From the NCBI GenBank assembly GCA_001599595.1, contig BCHH01000006.1, forward strand, positions 2,402,319-2,466,318: 64,000 nucleotides of DNA. The letters run 5' to 3'. Shown piece by piece: positions 47,492 to 59,286 of this stretch (position 1 is its first letter; every line of letters begins with the position of its first letter). This DNA comes from Beverwykella pulmonaria. Taxonomy: Eukaryota; Ascomycota; Dothideomycetes; Pleosporales; Melanommataceae. The translations under genes and the position numbers were made by a program. Below the pieces are notes generated by a model that did no database searches, was not told the origin of the DNA, and was given only the letters and a program-made list of their open reading frames with translations.

Positions 47492-50048
47492 ATGACAGGA
47501 AATGCGTTCACCCTCCACGCTCATGAAGACCAGACGGGTCGGGAGTACTTCCACCACTCCTCCGCCCAGCGCGTCAACACCAACACGGTTCTCGTCGAAG
47601 CCCTGCGTAAGCAGTATCCCAACCTCGATCTTATTGTCGCCCCAAAAGGTGTCCTCGATCTCCTTGCCTATGCCTCCACCGGGTTAGCGACCGCAATACC
47701 GATCGAAGACTCGATCAATGACCCTGTGTATGGCGCTGCGCTGGCGATCCGCTCTTATATACCTCCCCCGCGGAGGCTCGACAACCGACCCGGTGTCATG
47801 GTTGAGAATATCTTGTTTGGTAAATACATGTACAAGTGGAAAGGCCAAGAGTTCCTGATTTACATCGCGAATGGCAGAGATGGCTCCGGGTCATACCCGG
47901 ACATGACCAACCACTACATTCTTACAAAGGAGACACACAAGGTCGATGAACTGATCAAGGAGGCAACGCTCTGGGGAGTCGAACTGCATGATGAGGTGTG
48001 GGTGTTTGATCAGGGATTCTGGCAGAAGAGCAGGGAGCTCTGGGAGTCGGTGCAGAAGAGCCGCTGGGAAAATGTGATACTCGAGGAAGGCATGAAGAAG
48101 GCGATTATCGCCGATGTGGACAACTTCTTCGACGGCCAGGAAACCTATGGAAAGCTGAAAGTTCCATGGAAAAGGGGCATCATCTACTATGGTCCTCCAG
48201 GAAACGGTACTTTCCTCCGTTCCTTACATGGTCCTTTGGCAGCCCACTAACACCGCCCAAACAGGCAAAACCATATCGATCAAAGCAATGATGCATGCGC
48301 TCTATCAGCGCGGTCTCTCCAACTCCAAGCTCTCAGTGCCCACTCTTTACGTTCGCACGCTAAGCAGCTTCGCCGGCCCCGAATACAGCCTGCGCGCCAT
48401 CTTTCAGAAAGCCCGCGAAACCGCGCCCTGCTACCTTGTCTTTGAAGACCTGGACTCTATCGTCAATGACTCTGTTCGATCCTACTTTCTCAATGAAGTT
48501 GACGGCCTGAAGTCTAACGACGGAATCCTAATGGTGGGCTCGACTAACCATCTCGACCGCCTAGACCCGGGTATCTCAAAGCGTCCATCTCGATTTGACA
48601 GAAAATATTACTTTCCGGACCCAGACTTCAAGCAGCGGGTTGCCTACGCTAAGTTTTGGCAGGGAAAGCTGAAAAACAATGAAGACCTCGATTTCCCAGA
48701 TGAACTGTGCCCAGCTATCGCGAAGATCACGGACAAGTTCTCGTTTGCGTACATGCAAGAAGCTTTTGTGGCGTCGCTGCTTGCGATTGCAGTGCGTGGA
48801 GATGGCCAAGTTTCCTCTGATGCGTCGCGGTATGCCGGCCCACAGGATCCCATCTCTGATACCAAATATCGAGCTTGCGAGCATCAGGAGGATGAAGATC
48901 CAGGTAAGGATTTGGATGATCTGGTTCTGTGGAAAGAATTTCAGGTGCAGGTCAAGATCTTGAAGGAGGAGATGGAGGACAAGTCTTCCAATATATCTGA
49001 GGAGTCCAAGGCGAAAACCTGTACAAGGTGTCAGTTACTCGAGCGTGATTTTCAAACGCCACTAGTCCCCGAAGCATCAATCTGGTCTGAGCGCCCCCCC
49101 AAACAGAAAATTGGGATGGGAGCTGAGCAGAAAGCAGCCGAGCAAGCAGGTGCCGAACCATTTATAATTACAAGACCCAAGGAGTGGGAGGTAGCCCAGT
49201 TTGAGCGAATGCTCAAGCAGAAGTCAGCGATGAGGCCTAATCGGAAAACCGACGAGCAATCTGGCAAGGAAACGGCCGAGCAACGTAGCCTGTTTTCAAG
49301 TTTTGAGGCGTGGAAAGCAGAGCGTATGGCAAATATGGCACAGCCATCTACTCTAGTGAGCAGAGACGACGCCGGATTGAAGCGTACGCTGGGGAGCCCC
49401 GCAGGCATGACGCCAGAGCATCGCACACAAATGGTCCTGGAAGACGTAGAACGGGTGCGAGCTGAGATGTTCAGGGATCTTGCCTCACGCTCTCCAGCTC
49501 CAGCTCCATCTCCAGCCTCGACAGATACCGTCAAACCCACAGCGTCGAATCCTACCACAAAGCCACGCTCTCGGCCAGGGCCCGAAGACGATTGCGTAGC
49601 GCGATTAGGACTGACTGGTCCGTCGGGCTCAGAGAATACGACAGAGCAAGCTATAGACCCAACCCTCTTCCAACCAAGCTCACGACAAGATCGGGTGTCG
49701 CTATTCAGTAACATGAGCCCGATAAATCCTCTGGAAGGCACGCCAACCCATCTCAGAGCGCAGGTGAGCCCTCAGGAGGATCGAGCACCCTTGATCGGCA
49801 ACACTGTGCAGCAGACAGAGTCAACAAATCTCTTGTCAACAAGTCTCTCGGATGACAGGCCGCCACATCTCAGAATGAGTATAGGTGCCCAGCGAGAACA
49901 AACCGCTTTGTTTAGCAGTCTAGCGGCGCAGCATCAGTGGCTGGAGAAGGTCCAGGAATTCAGACAGAGCAAAGTGGCCTCGGGGGACTCGACGAGACGG
50001 CGTCGTCAGGTAATGCTGGGAGAAGACTCAGATGAGGACGAGGCATAG
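47492..50048 (+). CDS. BCS1-like AAA ATPase with long disordered C-terminus
   Basis: Exons 47492-48206 and 48265-50048 give 832 residues. A BCS1-type N-terminal region (about 30-215) precedes an AAA core with Walker A GPPGNGKT (234-241), Walker B FEDLD (298-302), sensor GSTNHLDRLDPGI and the RPSRFDR arginine-finger segment. BCS1 proper translocates the Rieske protein in mitochondria. This protein lacks the N-terminal membrane helix and presequence of Bcs1, and extends some 350 residues past the AAA domain in a Gln/Glu/Ser-rich tail with two imperfect repeats (THLRAQVSPQEDRAPLIGN and PHLRMSIGAQREQTALFSS). It is thus one of the many fungal BCS1-like paralogues of unknown role. The Walker A glycine codon is split by the intron. 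Confidence 0.85.
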
Positions 50049-50506
50049 ATAATAACAGAGTCGGGATTGGCGAGGTCGAGCGGTGGATGGTGACAAGGTT
50101 AATTTTCTTGATTACAGTTATGTTAAATCTTGATCGAATTCAAGAACCTCATTTCTTAAGTGTGAGTAGGTCTCGGTACTGCAATTATATCTTTCGGTTT
50201 GTTTATTAATCCTGCCAGCGTCAATTGGCCGTTTCACTCTGAAAGGAGTTCCTCATCTATTGTCTGAATTAGAGCGTTATACTCAGAAACATCACACTCC
50301 AATAATGCAATTAGAGTCAGTCATCGTGGGCCAAGAGAATACTGGCACAACCTGTGAATGAGAAGGCGAGTATATGCTAGTCTTACAATATGTATATCCA
50401 GATCGCCCTTGCTAGTATCCTCATCCAGCACGAGTGCGGGGAAGTCCATGGGGAAATGGGAGAATCATCGCTACTAAGGGCCAAGGCGGAACCAATCGAA
50501 TATGAT
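50049..50506. other. Intergenic region between convergent genes
   Basis: AT-rich 3' flanks of the BCS1-like gene and the kynurenine monooxygenase gene. Nothing recognised. Confidence 0.5.
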
Positions 50507-52053
50507 TCAGCCCTTGATCAAATCTTGTGTCCGCCTTGCAACCCAGCAGATTGACCTCAGGAAGCCCATCTTTACCCTCTCGCCACCTCCTCTTCGCGCG
50601 AACCATAGGCCTGACCCAACTACAGACGCCAGAAGCAGCCCGACCACGCCGTTCAGAATCCGCGCCTGTCGCTGCGATGCTTGATGGACCTCGGAGTACC
50701 GCATGTTGCCGAACGTGATGCGCGAGTACTGTGTCGCCCACCCGGCAGCCGGCAGATACAGATCTAGTGTTTCCTCGATCCACTTGCGCAGGAGATACAT
50801 GGGGTTCTTCACATCGGATGCCATTTCCTGATAATTCCGGTCTGCGAGATCATTGATGGTCTGCGCGTCGGGAGTGCGCTGGAGCGTATATTCATTCAGA
50901 GCTCTGGCCAGATCGTCCGGGTACCGGTCGAGGAACTCGAAGAGTACGCGGATGTCTTCTAGTCCAGCGTTCATGCCTTGCCCATAGAAGGGCACCATGG
51001 CGTGGGCGGCGTCGCCGACGATGACGGCGGAGGATCCATAGTGGTAGGGCGTGCATTTTACAGATATCAGGGGGAGGTGCTGGTTAGTCGTGTACTGTTT
51101 TCGGAGTTCATCTTCGGTTATAAGGTCTGGGACTACACCAGGGAACTTGGACGTGAAGTACTCGACGACTTGGCCCGAGGCGTCGAGGTTCTCGAAGCCG
51201 GAACGAGTGAGGAAGAGTGTCGCTGTGAAGGTCTTGTCCAGGTTCGGTAAGGCAATGAACATGGCCTCGTCCTGTGGCCAGATGTGCAGATAATTTGGAG
51301 GTAATCTGAAGTCCCCGCTTGCCGAGGGTGGGACGCTGAACTGGCACCAGAGCTTGTCGATGTACTCTTGTTTATAACTCATAGGTACAAACTTCATCAG
51401 ATGGTAGCGAACAGAAGAATGCGCACCATCCGCGCCGACCAGGAGGTCAAATGGGATTTCGATTTCGGGGCCTCGTGGGGGGTCATTTGGACGGTGCCGC
51501 TCGAACCAGGCCAGTTTTTTCTTGAAATCGGCGCCTACGAGTTTGTAGTTGAAGTAGAACCTTACGTTGGGCATGGCTTCGAGGTGGTCGAGGAGGGTCT
51601 TGTTGAGGCGGGCGCGGTCCATGGCGAGGAGACTCTGTTGCCATAAGTATACACATTGTATTGAGGTACGAGACTTCGTTGAATACCTTCCCTCTCGCAT
51701 CGTACAGTTGCGGCTCACGAACATATTTCCCCATCTTCCGCACGTGGATCATGCGACCATGCATAGGGAATGTCTCGCCAAGAATGATATCTACCATTTC
51801 CGAGAGACCTGTTTGACGCAGAGAGTTAATGCCGCGCTCTGATAGGGCAAGATTGATAGATTTGGCAAAGTTTAGAGGTGTTATCTCTGGATCTCGGAGA
51901 TCTTGTAGTGTTAGAACCAAGTCTAGACTTCTACGTTTAGGGCTTACCAGGCCTCAACTCGTATACCTCGACATTGTGCCCGCGTACGGCGGCATAGAGA
52001 GCCGCGAGAGATCCGACAGGACCTGCCCCCACAATGACCACCTTCTTTGGCAT
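50507..52053 (-). CDS. bna4: Kynurenine 3-monooxygenase
   Basis: Exons 52053-51948, 51901-51687 and 51634-50507 give 482 residues. It hydroxylates kynurenine to 3-hydroxykynurenine in de novo NAD synthesis, on the mitochondrial outer membrane. Visible motifs: FAD-binding GAGPVG (9-14), the family signature [24 protein letters not shown] split across residues 36-60, [13 protein letters not shown], and [23 protein letters not shown]-terminal hydrophobic stretch ([17 protein letters not shown]) is the usual membrane anchor. The second intron was placed at GGGAAG/GTATTC so that GK joins [12 protein letters not shown], the arrangement of other fungal enzymes; an alternative donor 9 bp downstream would insert three residues. 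Intact. Confidence 0.93.
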
Positions 52054-52567
52054 GTTTCGACAATGTTGACGGCTGAATTGGTGAATATGCAAAGAAGCTG
52101 TGGATGCACGGTGAAGACTTTAAGTAAATGTGATGGTCCCACCCAGCACAATGGAAAATGGGCAAGTCCGCGGCCGGCTGAGAAAATACTCAACTTCGAA
52201 GCATCATTATAAAGAAAAGAAGAGTCGGCCTTCAGGATTAGAATAAGAATGGAAACATGACTAGCAAATTCGGAAATGCATGACGGTTGCCCAAAAGGCG
52301 CGGCCTCGGTGGTAGGACAGCCTCACCCCACTAATTAATGACTAAGCCGCCGGTGTTACTTCGGTTCTGAATTAGTCTTATTCCGACTCTCATCACCGGT
52401 GTTGGGTTCAGAAGAACTTACACCACGCTGTTTGCGCGGCGTTCGGAGTCCTGGTCACTGCCCACCCCCTTGATCTACCGCAATATAAATAAACATTGAT
52501 CTGCTCACAAATCCGAATCTTACCATCACCCGTCTTCCCCTCCTCCGGTCCTTCGAAACCAACCTTC
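52054..52567. other. Divergent promoter region
   Basis: 514 bp between the start codons of kynurenine monooxygenase and methionine aminopeptidase. No specific site seen. Confidence 0.4.
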
Positions 52568-53950
52568 ATGGCCAAAGACGCGTCTGCCCCGCGCAAGTGT
52601 GCAGGCAACGATTGCGAGAACGATGCCGGCTCACTACAGTGTCCAAACTGCCAGAAACTAGGGAAGGAGAGCTACTTCTGCTCTCAAGACTGCTTTAAAC
52701 GCAACTGGGTACATAGTAAGACGATTCGAAGAAAGCAGCTGAGGGTCTAACCAGGGCAGTAGAGTGAACACAAGAAACTGCACAAGTCACAAAGTAGCCT
52801 CCTCCAAAATTTCTTCCCTCCAAAAGTAGTTTCTTACCCGGATCCAGCAACTGGCCACTTCAACCCGTTTCCCACATTCCCCTTCACAGGGACGCTAAGA
52901 CCCGTATATCCGCTGTCAGCAAAGCGCGAGGTCCCCACGAGCATAAAGTATCCAGACTACGCAAAGGATGGCATACCGCACTCGGAGCAAGTCTTCGTCG
53001 GCCGGAACAAGATTGCAATACTCGACCTGAAGCAGCAGGAGGGCATGCGCAAGGTGTGCAGGCTGGCACGTGAAGTACTAGACATCGCAGCAAGAGAGGC
53101 AAAGCCAGGCGTCACCACCGACTACATAGACGAGATAGTGCATAAGGCGTGCCTGGAGAGGAATGTGAGCATGCGTTGGACTTTGGGTGTTGGATCTTGG
53201 AAGAAGCTGACCGAGGACAGTCATACCCCTCACCACTCAATTACTGCCACTTCCCCAAGTCGGTATGCACGTCGCCAAACGAGGTCATCTGCCACGGAAT
53301 CCCGGACCAGCGAGTTCTTAAAGACGGCGACATTCTCAACATCGACGTGACATTATACCACGGCGGCTTCCATGGCGACCTCAACGAGACATACTACATT
53401 GGCGAGAAGGCATTGGCGGACGCAGACTCGATACGAGTCGTGGAGACGGCGCGAGAGTGCCTCGACCAGGCCATCGAGATCGTGAAGCCAGGCATGCTGT
53501 TCAGGGAGCCAGGAAACGTCATCGAGAAGCACGCGAAGACGCGCAATTGCAGCGTGATTAAGACCTATTGCGGACACGGAATCAACCAGCTATTTCACTG
53601 CGCACCCAACGTTCCGCACTACGCAAAGAACAAGGCGGTCGGAACGGCCAAACCGGGCATGTGTTTCACAATCGAGCCTATGATTAGCTTAGGCACGCAC
53701 AGGGACAAGACATGGCCGGACGACTGGACCAGCGTTACCCAAGATGGTACTCGAACTGCGCAGTTCGGTAAGTGTAGCTCAACCATGCTCATCCTCCGCC
53801 GCTAATTTGGCCGTAGAACACACATTGCTCGTGACCGAGGACGGAGTTGAGATTCTGACTGCGAGACTGCCAGATTCGCCAGGTGGACCTGTTCCGCTCC
53901 TAACGCCAGCGCCCGCAGCGTCGAATGGCGACGCGACGGCAGCAAGCTAG
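52568..53950 (+). CDS. map1: Methionine aminopeptidase type 1 with zinc-finger N-terminus
   Basis: Exons 52568-52708, 52763-53164, 53221-53767 and 53817-53950 give 407 residues. The N-terminal zinc finger of eukaryotic MetAP1 is present ([18 protein letters not shown], then [12 protein letters not shown] and HKKLHK), which docks the enzyme at the ribosome. The catalytic pita-bread domain shows [39 protein letters not shown] (two Asp ligands), [17 protein letters not shown] (His ligand), FTIEPM (Glu ligand) and [15 protein letters not shown] (final Glu ligand). The last Glu codon is split by the third intron. It removes the initiator methionine from new proteins. The first intron's donor is GTACAT at the end of NW; a nearby GTAAGA donor would break the frame. 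Confidence 0.95.
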
Positions 53951-54621
53951 GTGGTGATTGGGGATGCATTCGATGGAGAGGACTTTGAACAAGGAAAGGC
54001 TTATGGCCGAGGTGGAAGAGGTCAATACCTAGGTCGTGTTTGTAGAATCAAGCTTCGCGCACATGCCACATCAATGCATCCATGTTTGTTTGACACTAAA
54101 CATGCACTAGAAGTACCTAACGTCCCACAAAGGTACAGTCTGTTGACATTTGTTTAACGTTTCTTAGCTTGATCTTAATGAATTGTGACCATCACGAGCC
54201 GGCACGCCGCCCTCGGAGCGCAATCATCCGCTAAGCTCTTGCTTAGCGAGGCGCATGGACCCCTCGCGGTTGCCAACAGGAAGGCGCATCCCAACTCTCT
54301 TCCAAACGTCATCCTAACATTGTTGCAGCCTGCCCGCCTCACCACCAAGCGCTGAACACCCGCAACGCTCGCATTGCCCTCGCGCTCGTGCTCCCTTGCT
54401 GCGAACTTGCGTCATCCGATTCCGCTCCAGCTACTCCCCGCCTCCTCTGGGCTAGTTTTCCGCGCCGAGCCCGATAACCTTCACCACACGACCTCTACCG
54501 GTACCTTGTCTTACGCTCCGCCTGTCGTCTTTTGCGCCGAAACACGTTCGAGAGGTATCACCGGCCAGACGCAAAGCTCGAAGCATTAACAACTTGGTGC
54601 TACGCCGCAGAAGAAGCATCC
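53951..54621. other. Intergenic region
   Basis: 3' flank of MetAP1 and a pyrimidine-rich leader of the cornichon gene. No gene seen. Confidence 0.5.
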
Positions 54622-55276
54622 ATGATGTCTGGTGAAGCGTGGCTATATCTGTTGGCGGTGCTGATAAATGCCGTCAACCTCTTCCTCCAAGTCTTCTTCA
54701 CGATTATGTACAGCGATTTAGAATGGTGAGTTGCGCCCTGTTTCCGTGCCCTGTGAGCCTGAGTAGGGAAGTTCCTGCTCTGCGCGCCTCTGTTCCGCTG
54801 CGCACCCCGGCACATGCTAATTTTGCGCCAGCGACTACATCAACCCCATCGACCTCTGCAACCGCCTTAACACCTACATCGTCCCTGAAGCCGCCGTCCA
54901 TGCCTTCCTCACGTTCCTCTTCATCATCAACGGATACTGGATCGCGCTGCTATTGAATCTGCCGCTATTGGCTTGGAATGGAAAGAAGTACGTGTAGCCC
55001 TTGACATGGAAAATCAATACGGGCTGCATAGCTGATTGCGAGCAGGATCTTCGAGAACCAGCATCTTTTGGACGCGACCGAGATTTTCAGGAAGCTCAAC
55101 GTGCACAAAAAGGTAGGCCAACACCCAACATAGAGGCTGCAGTATTGTTGCTTTTCGAAAACGTAGCTGACGCACATGGATAGGAATCCTTCATCAAGCT
55201 GGGTTTCCACTTGATCATGTTCTTCTTCTACCTCTACAGCATGATCGTCGCCCTCATCCGGGACGAGACTCACTGA
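54622..55276 (+). CDS. erv14: Cornichon/Erv14 ER-vesicle cargo receptor
   Basis: Exons 54622-54725, 54832-54987, 55046-55112 and 55184-55276 give 139 residues. The sequence is highly typical of fungal Erv14: [22 protein letters not shown] (about residue 4 on) as first helix, [14 protein letters not shown] cytosolic loop, a second helix [22 protein letters not shown], the [24 protein letters not shown] block and a final helix. It packages membrane cargo into COPII vesicles leaving the ER. Two adjacent ATG codons occur at the start; relatives begin at the second (MSGEAW), so the true protein may be one residue shorter. Intact and strongly conserved. Confidence 0.95.
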
Positions 55277-55986
55277 TTCATTGGCGAGCAAGACAACGTC
55301 CATGTCGCATGGGAAGGGCATCCAGCCTTGATATCACTACTGGAGCGTCTTCTGATCCGCGTTGGTGTAGGAATGGAGGCGCAGAACTTATACTACGGAA
55401 GCTGCTGGGGGCGTTTCCCTAGAGGACCGGGAGATATACCATTTGGAGGCTTCTTGGTAATTGAATGGGAGGTTGATTCGGGGTGTTTTGGTGGTACGGG
55501 CGGTATCCAGGCTGCTAAAGCAGACTATGCCTTGCGTTTTGATAGGCTATGATAGCGTGTTTTTGTTGTAATTGGACTACTCACTATACCATACGCGACT
55601 CGCGGGTGACCTCTTTGTACTCTAGGCAATTACATAGACACGTGATAAACGTGTTGTCCGTTTACGAGCTTCACTTCACAGCACGGAAAAGCGGAGCCGG
55701 TTTAGAGCAACATTTTCAGTCCGATGCCTTAGGAGTAACTTGAGCCCTCGCTAGTACTGTGTTTTCTGCCAGAGGGGCTCTCACTCGGAAGTTGTGAAGT
55801 TGAGTACGGATGTGTTCGCTCTTTGGCACTGCTTCACTGCTGGTTCTGTGAAAGCTTGGCATACAGATCACTTCGCCGATTTTTTTTTGAACTTGATTCC
55901 CACCTCCATCGCCCCAGGTTTACGCCACCCGACGTAACCTTGCTATCCTCACCTTGCTATCCTTCCCTTGAGTACGCCCTCGAAAA
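55277..55986. other. Intergenic region
   Basis: 3' flank of the cornichon gene and promoter of the Prp17 gene. Nothing recognised. Confidence 0.5.
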
Positions 55987-57420
55987 ATGTCCGGATACGC
56001 AAAAGGCTCAGGTCGAGTCCCGACGGGGTTTGCGGCAGAAACCTTCATCAGCGAGTCGACGTTTCGACAAGGGCACCGAGCCATCGAGGCAAATCCGAAC
56101 GCGGCGAATACCAAGAAGCGGAAGCGCGAAAACAAGGGCGATTCCAGCATCGTCTCAGGCGCGGGGGCTTACAAAGGGCCGTGGGCAAAGTACGAGGAGG
56201 AGCGACCCGATGCTGCGTCGGATGACGAGTTTGGTGACGACGAAGAGGTGGAGATCATTTACGAGGAGGACGAGATAGAGCAGAATCCTGCGCCGCCGCC
56301 AAAGAAGCTTGCTGGGACCGACTATCATGATATCGAGGCCGAGGGGGAGACGAGCGAGTTTGTGGGCAGCCAGGAGTATGATTATCAGGGCCGGACGTAC
56401 ATGCATGTCCCTAATGGTATGTCGAATCTGTTGTGCTCTCCAATCTAGTGCTAACATTGTATAGATCTCGACATCAAGCTATCAGGCGACCGCGACGACG
56501 TAAAGAACTTCATTCCCAAGAAGCTGTTCCACACCTTTAAATACCACACCAAATCTATCACACAAGTTCGGTTTATGCCCGACAGCGGCCATCTGCTTCT
56601 GTCTGCCTCTGCCGACTCCAAGATAGCACTCTGGGACGTGTACCACCAACGAGAGCTCCTCCGAACATTCTCAGGCCACACCAAGTCTGTCAACGATATC
56701 GATTTCAACGCAAGCGGGACACAGTTCATGTCAGCGAGTTACGATCGCTATATGAAGCTTTGGGATACGGAGACGGGGAAATGCTTGAACAAGTTCACTA
56801 CTGGAAAGACGCCGCATGTCGTGCGCATGAATCCCAGCATCCCACACGAGTTTCTGGCCGGCATGAGCGACAAAAAGATCCTGCAATACGACACTCGGAG
56901 CGGCGAGCTGGTGCAGGAGTACGACCACCACTTGGGGCCCGTCAATACCATCACTTTCTGCGATGAGAACCGCCGCTTCGTCACCACTTCGGACGACAAG
57001 TCGCTCCGCGCCTGGGAGTACGGGATCCCCGTGCCCATCAAGTTTATCGCGGAGCCGTACATGTTCCCCATGATCCGGTCTGCCCCCCATCCGTCAGGCA
57101 AATACATGGCGTTCCAGTCCTCGGACAACCAGATCACCGTCTATTCCTCGACTGACCGGTTCCGCCAGAATCGCAAGAAGAGCTACCGGGGGCACAACGT
57201 GGCCGGGTACGCGCCCGACGTGGCGATTAGTCCTGACGGACAGTTCGTCAGCTCCGGGGACAGCGGAGGCTACGTCTGCTTCTGGGACTGGAAGACGTGC
57301 AAGATGTGGCACAAGATCCAGGCCAGTGACGCGCCGGTCTTGGCAGTGCAGTGGCATCCGCGGGAGACGTCCAAGGTCATCACGGGGGATCTGAATGGCG
57401 TGCTGAAATACTGGGACTGA
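55987..57420 (+). CDS. cdc40: Pre-mRNA-processing factor 17 (Cdc40), WD40 protein
   Basis: Exons 55987-56416 and 56465-57420 give 461 residues. An acidic N-terminal region with YEEDEIEQN and a nuclear basic KKRKRENK is followed by the conserved GQEYDYQGRTYMHVP-like entry and a WD40 propeller: KLFHTFKYHTKSITQVRF, ASADSKIALWDVY, GHTKSVNDIDFNASGTQFMSASYDRYMKLWD, SDKKILQYD, TSDDKSLRAWEYGIPVPIKFI, GDSGGYVCFWDWK and GDLNGVLKYWD. Prp17 joins the spliceosome for the second catalytic step. Human CDC40 is about 579 residues, so this protein is shorter, mostly in the N-terminal part. It should be nuclear and essential or nearly so. Confidence 0.95.
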
Positions 57421-58971
57421 TGCAGGGGCTTACATACGGACGTTTCAGGCGAGTTTTTTCTGCTTAGATATATACCCATGAAGATATTCATCACAACTTT
57501 CCACCTGCATCCTGCCTCGAACGATGTTGTCGTCCTGCCAATTGCCTCCTGACAGCTCCCTCGGGACTCAATGCGCTGTTCCGCGAGGATGTCCAAGCCA
57601 TTCCCGGGAGAGGGCAGAAGGTTCGACACAGCCCTTACCAAGTCCCCTCTATCGTCCACCGGGACCTGTATGTGACATTGCTAAGTGGTTTGTTTGCTCG
57701 GTGTGTTGTTTCGGGTGCGTTCGGTGAGGACTGCGTCGTCAACGTTCACCGGTTTTGCCACAACACGATGCCAGCATCAAAGTCATCTGCGCGTCTGCGC
57801 GGCCGTAATGGACAGAAACTCATCGTCACGGCCGGGCCGCGCAGGACATGCAGTCGCTTAATGATATGGCGATGACTGGTCCTCCGGCGCACGTGAATGG
57901 CGTCGGTCAGTCGCATCCTTGCCCTGCCCGCAGCCGCTATCTCGTATCGCTCTGCCCCGCGATGCAACCTGCTTCCCCGTCTCCGCCTCCGCCCTCGTCC
58001 TGACCCCTTCTCTCACCACGCCGGCCCACCCTTTGCCCTCTGCCTGTTCTCCCTCCGTCCACCTCCGTCTTTTGTTTTCCCCTTGACATGGCCAGCCTCC
58101 TGCTTTTCTACCCGCCGTCGCACCCGCACGCGCTCCCCGATCTCCAGGCATCCACGACCCAGCCCCCACACGCTGTCCCTTTTTCGGCTCTCCGGTGACT
58201 TTGCTGGTCGCCCTCGCTCTTTGTTCTCGCAGCTTCAGCCTGGCGTCGCGGCGGCAGTCAGGCTTTTGCCTGCGTCATCATTGGCTCTGCCTGATGTGCC
58301 TTGCAGACATCCAGTCATGGCCCTTTGTTGAGTCCCCCAGAGATGCTGTAGAGCGCCCCCTGCTCGCCCGAAACTGTCCCTTCGGTGAACTTCAGATGAC
58401 CTCAAGTGGGTTCTCTGATGACTCTTCCGACCTTCTTTGGGGACGCTGGCGTACTGTGCAGCCTATCGTCCCCCTTGTCAATTCCGCCTCAGGCCTGACC
58501 GGCCAGGCCAGAGCACCCAAGCCACGGTGAATCATCGCCATGGTGCCCATTCACTCGCTGATCCGGTCCTGGCTATCCAGGCATCTACGTTTTCAGAGGT
58601 AGGGTTAGGACGTCTCCGACGGGGCGAACAGTCAAGTATGAGTTCGCAGTCACCGGCCTCAGGGCATCTGCCTGGGCTATATATCCCGCTTGTGGGTGGC
58701 CTTCGGACCTTTCTTCCTTTCATCATCCAGACTTCCTCTGAATCATACTCTTTCTCATAAACAGTCATTGCTGTGCCGTGTTCAGCTTCAGTCAACTGCT
58801 TCAGCTTCTCGTCTCTACTGCCTCACGCGCCCATACTTGCTCTGTGCCAGACCAGCATACTCCAAGAATAACCCTAGAAGCCTGCTGTCGTCGACCGCAG
58901 CAATCAAACTTTACGAATCAACAACGCCTCTCGACGCCGCCCGAACGCCGCAACCAACAACTCAACCCACA
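57421..58971. other. C-rich non-coding region, leader of the next gene
   Basis: Long pyrimidine-rich stretches (57900-58320) generate several open frames without motifs. Most likely promoter and 5' leader of the serine-rich protein gene. Confidence 0.45.
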
Positions 58972-59286
58972 ATGTCTTCACGCGTATCCTATGGCGCATC
59001 CTACGCACAGGACAAGGGCGCAAGCTACGCCTCTCGCTCCTCGTCACCACGTTCTGTGACTTCATGTATGCTGCCCATGCCCCTAGGCCCCCATCTGGAC
59101 CTCATATTGACTTCAGTCGCAGCCTCCACATCCTCGTCAAAGCCTCAAAGCATATATGCCAACTCGGCCCAGTCATCACGGAACTACCGCTATGGGAACA
59201 AGCCGCCCGTTATACACAACGGAGGTGGCCAGTCAAACGACCCCAACACGAGCACCAGTGCACCCAATTCCGGCTACTACAACTAG
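58972..59286 (+). CDS. Small serine/tyrosine-rich protein with stop-free intron
   Basis: Exons 58972-59065 and 59117-59286 give 87 residues (MSSRVSYGASYAQDK... ending NSGYYN), rich in Ser, Tyr, Asn and Gly, predicted disordered. The 51-nt intron has GTATGC and TTCAG ends, is divisible by three and holds no stop codon, so retention would add 17 residues without breaking the frame. No family recognised. The C-terminal half (NYRYGNKPPVIHNGGGQ) is polar. A long pyrimidine-rich leader precedes it, as seen with highly expressed fungal genes, which is an inference only. Confidence 0.6.
   Translation: MSSRVSYGASYAQDKGASYASRSSSPRSVTSCMLPMPLGPHLDLILTSVAASTSSSKPQSIYANSAQSSRNYRYGNKPPVIHNGGGQSNDPNTSTSAPNSGYYN

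Noticed and set aside
49052..49741. 229-residue minus-strand frame
   Set aside because: Antisense to the disordered tail of the BCS1-like gene; composition is a mirror of that low-complexity sequence.
57897..58331. 144-residue frame
   Set aside because: Pyrimidine-rich leader sequence gives an Arg/Pro/Ser-rich translation in several frames at once; no motif.
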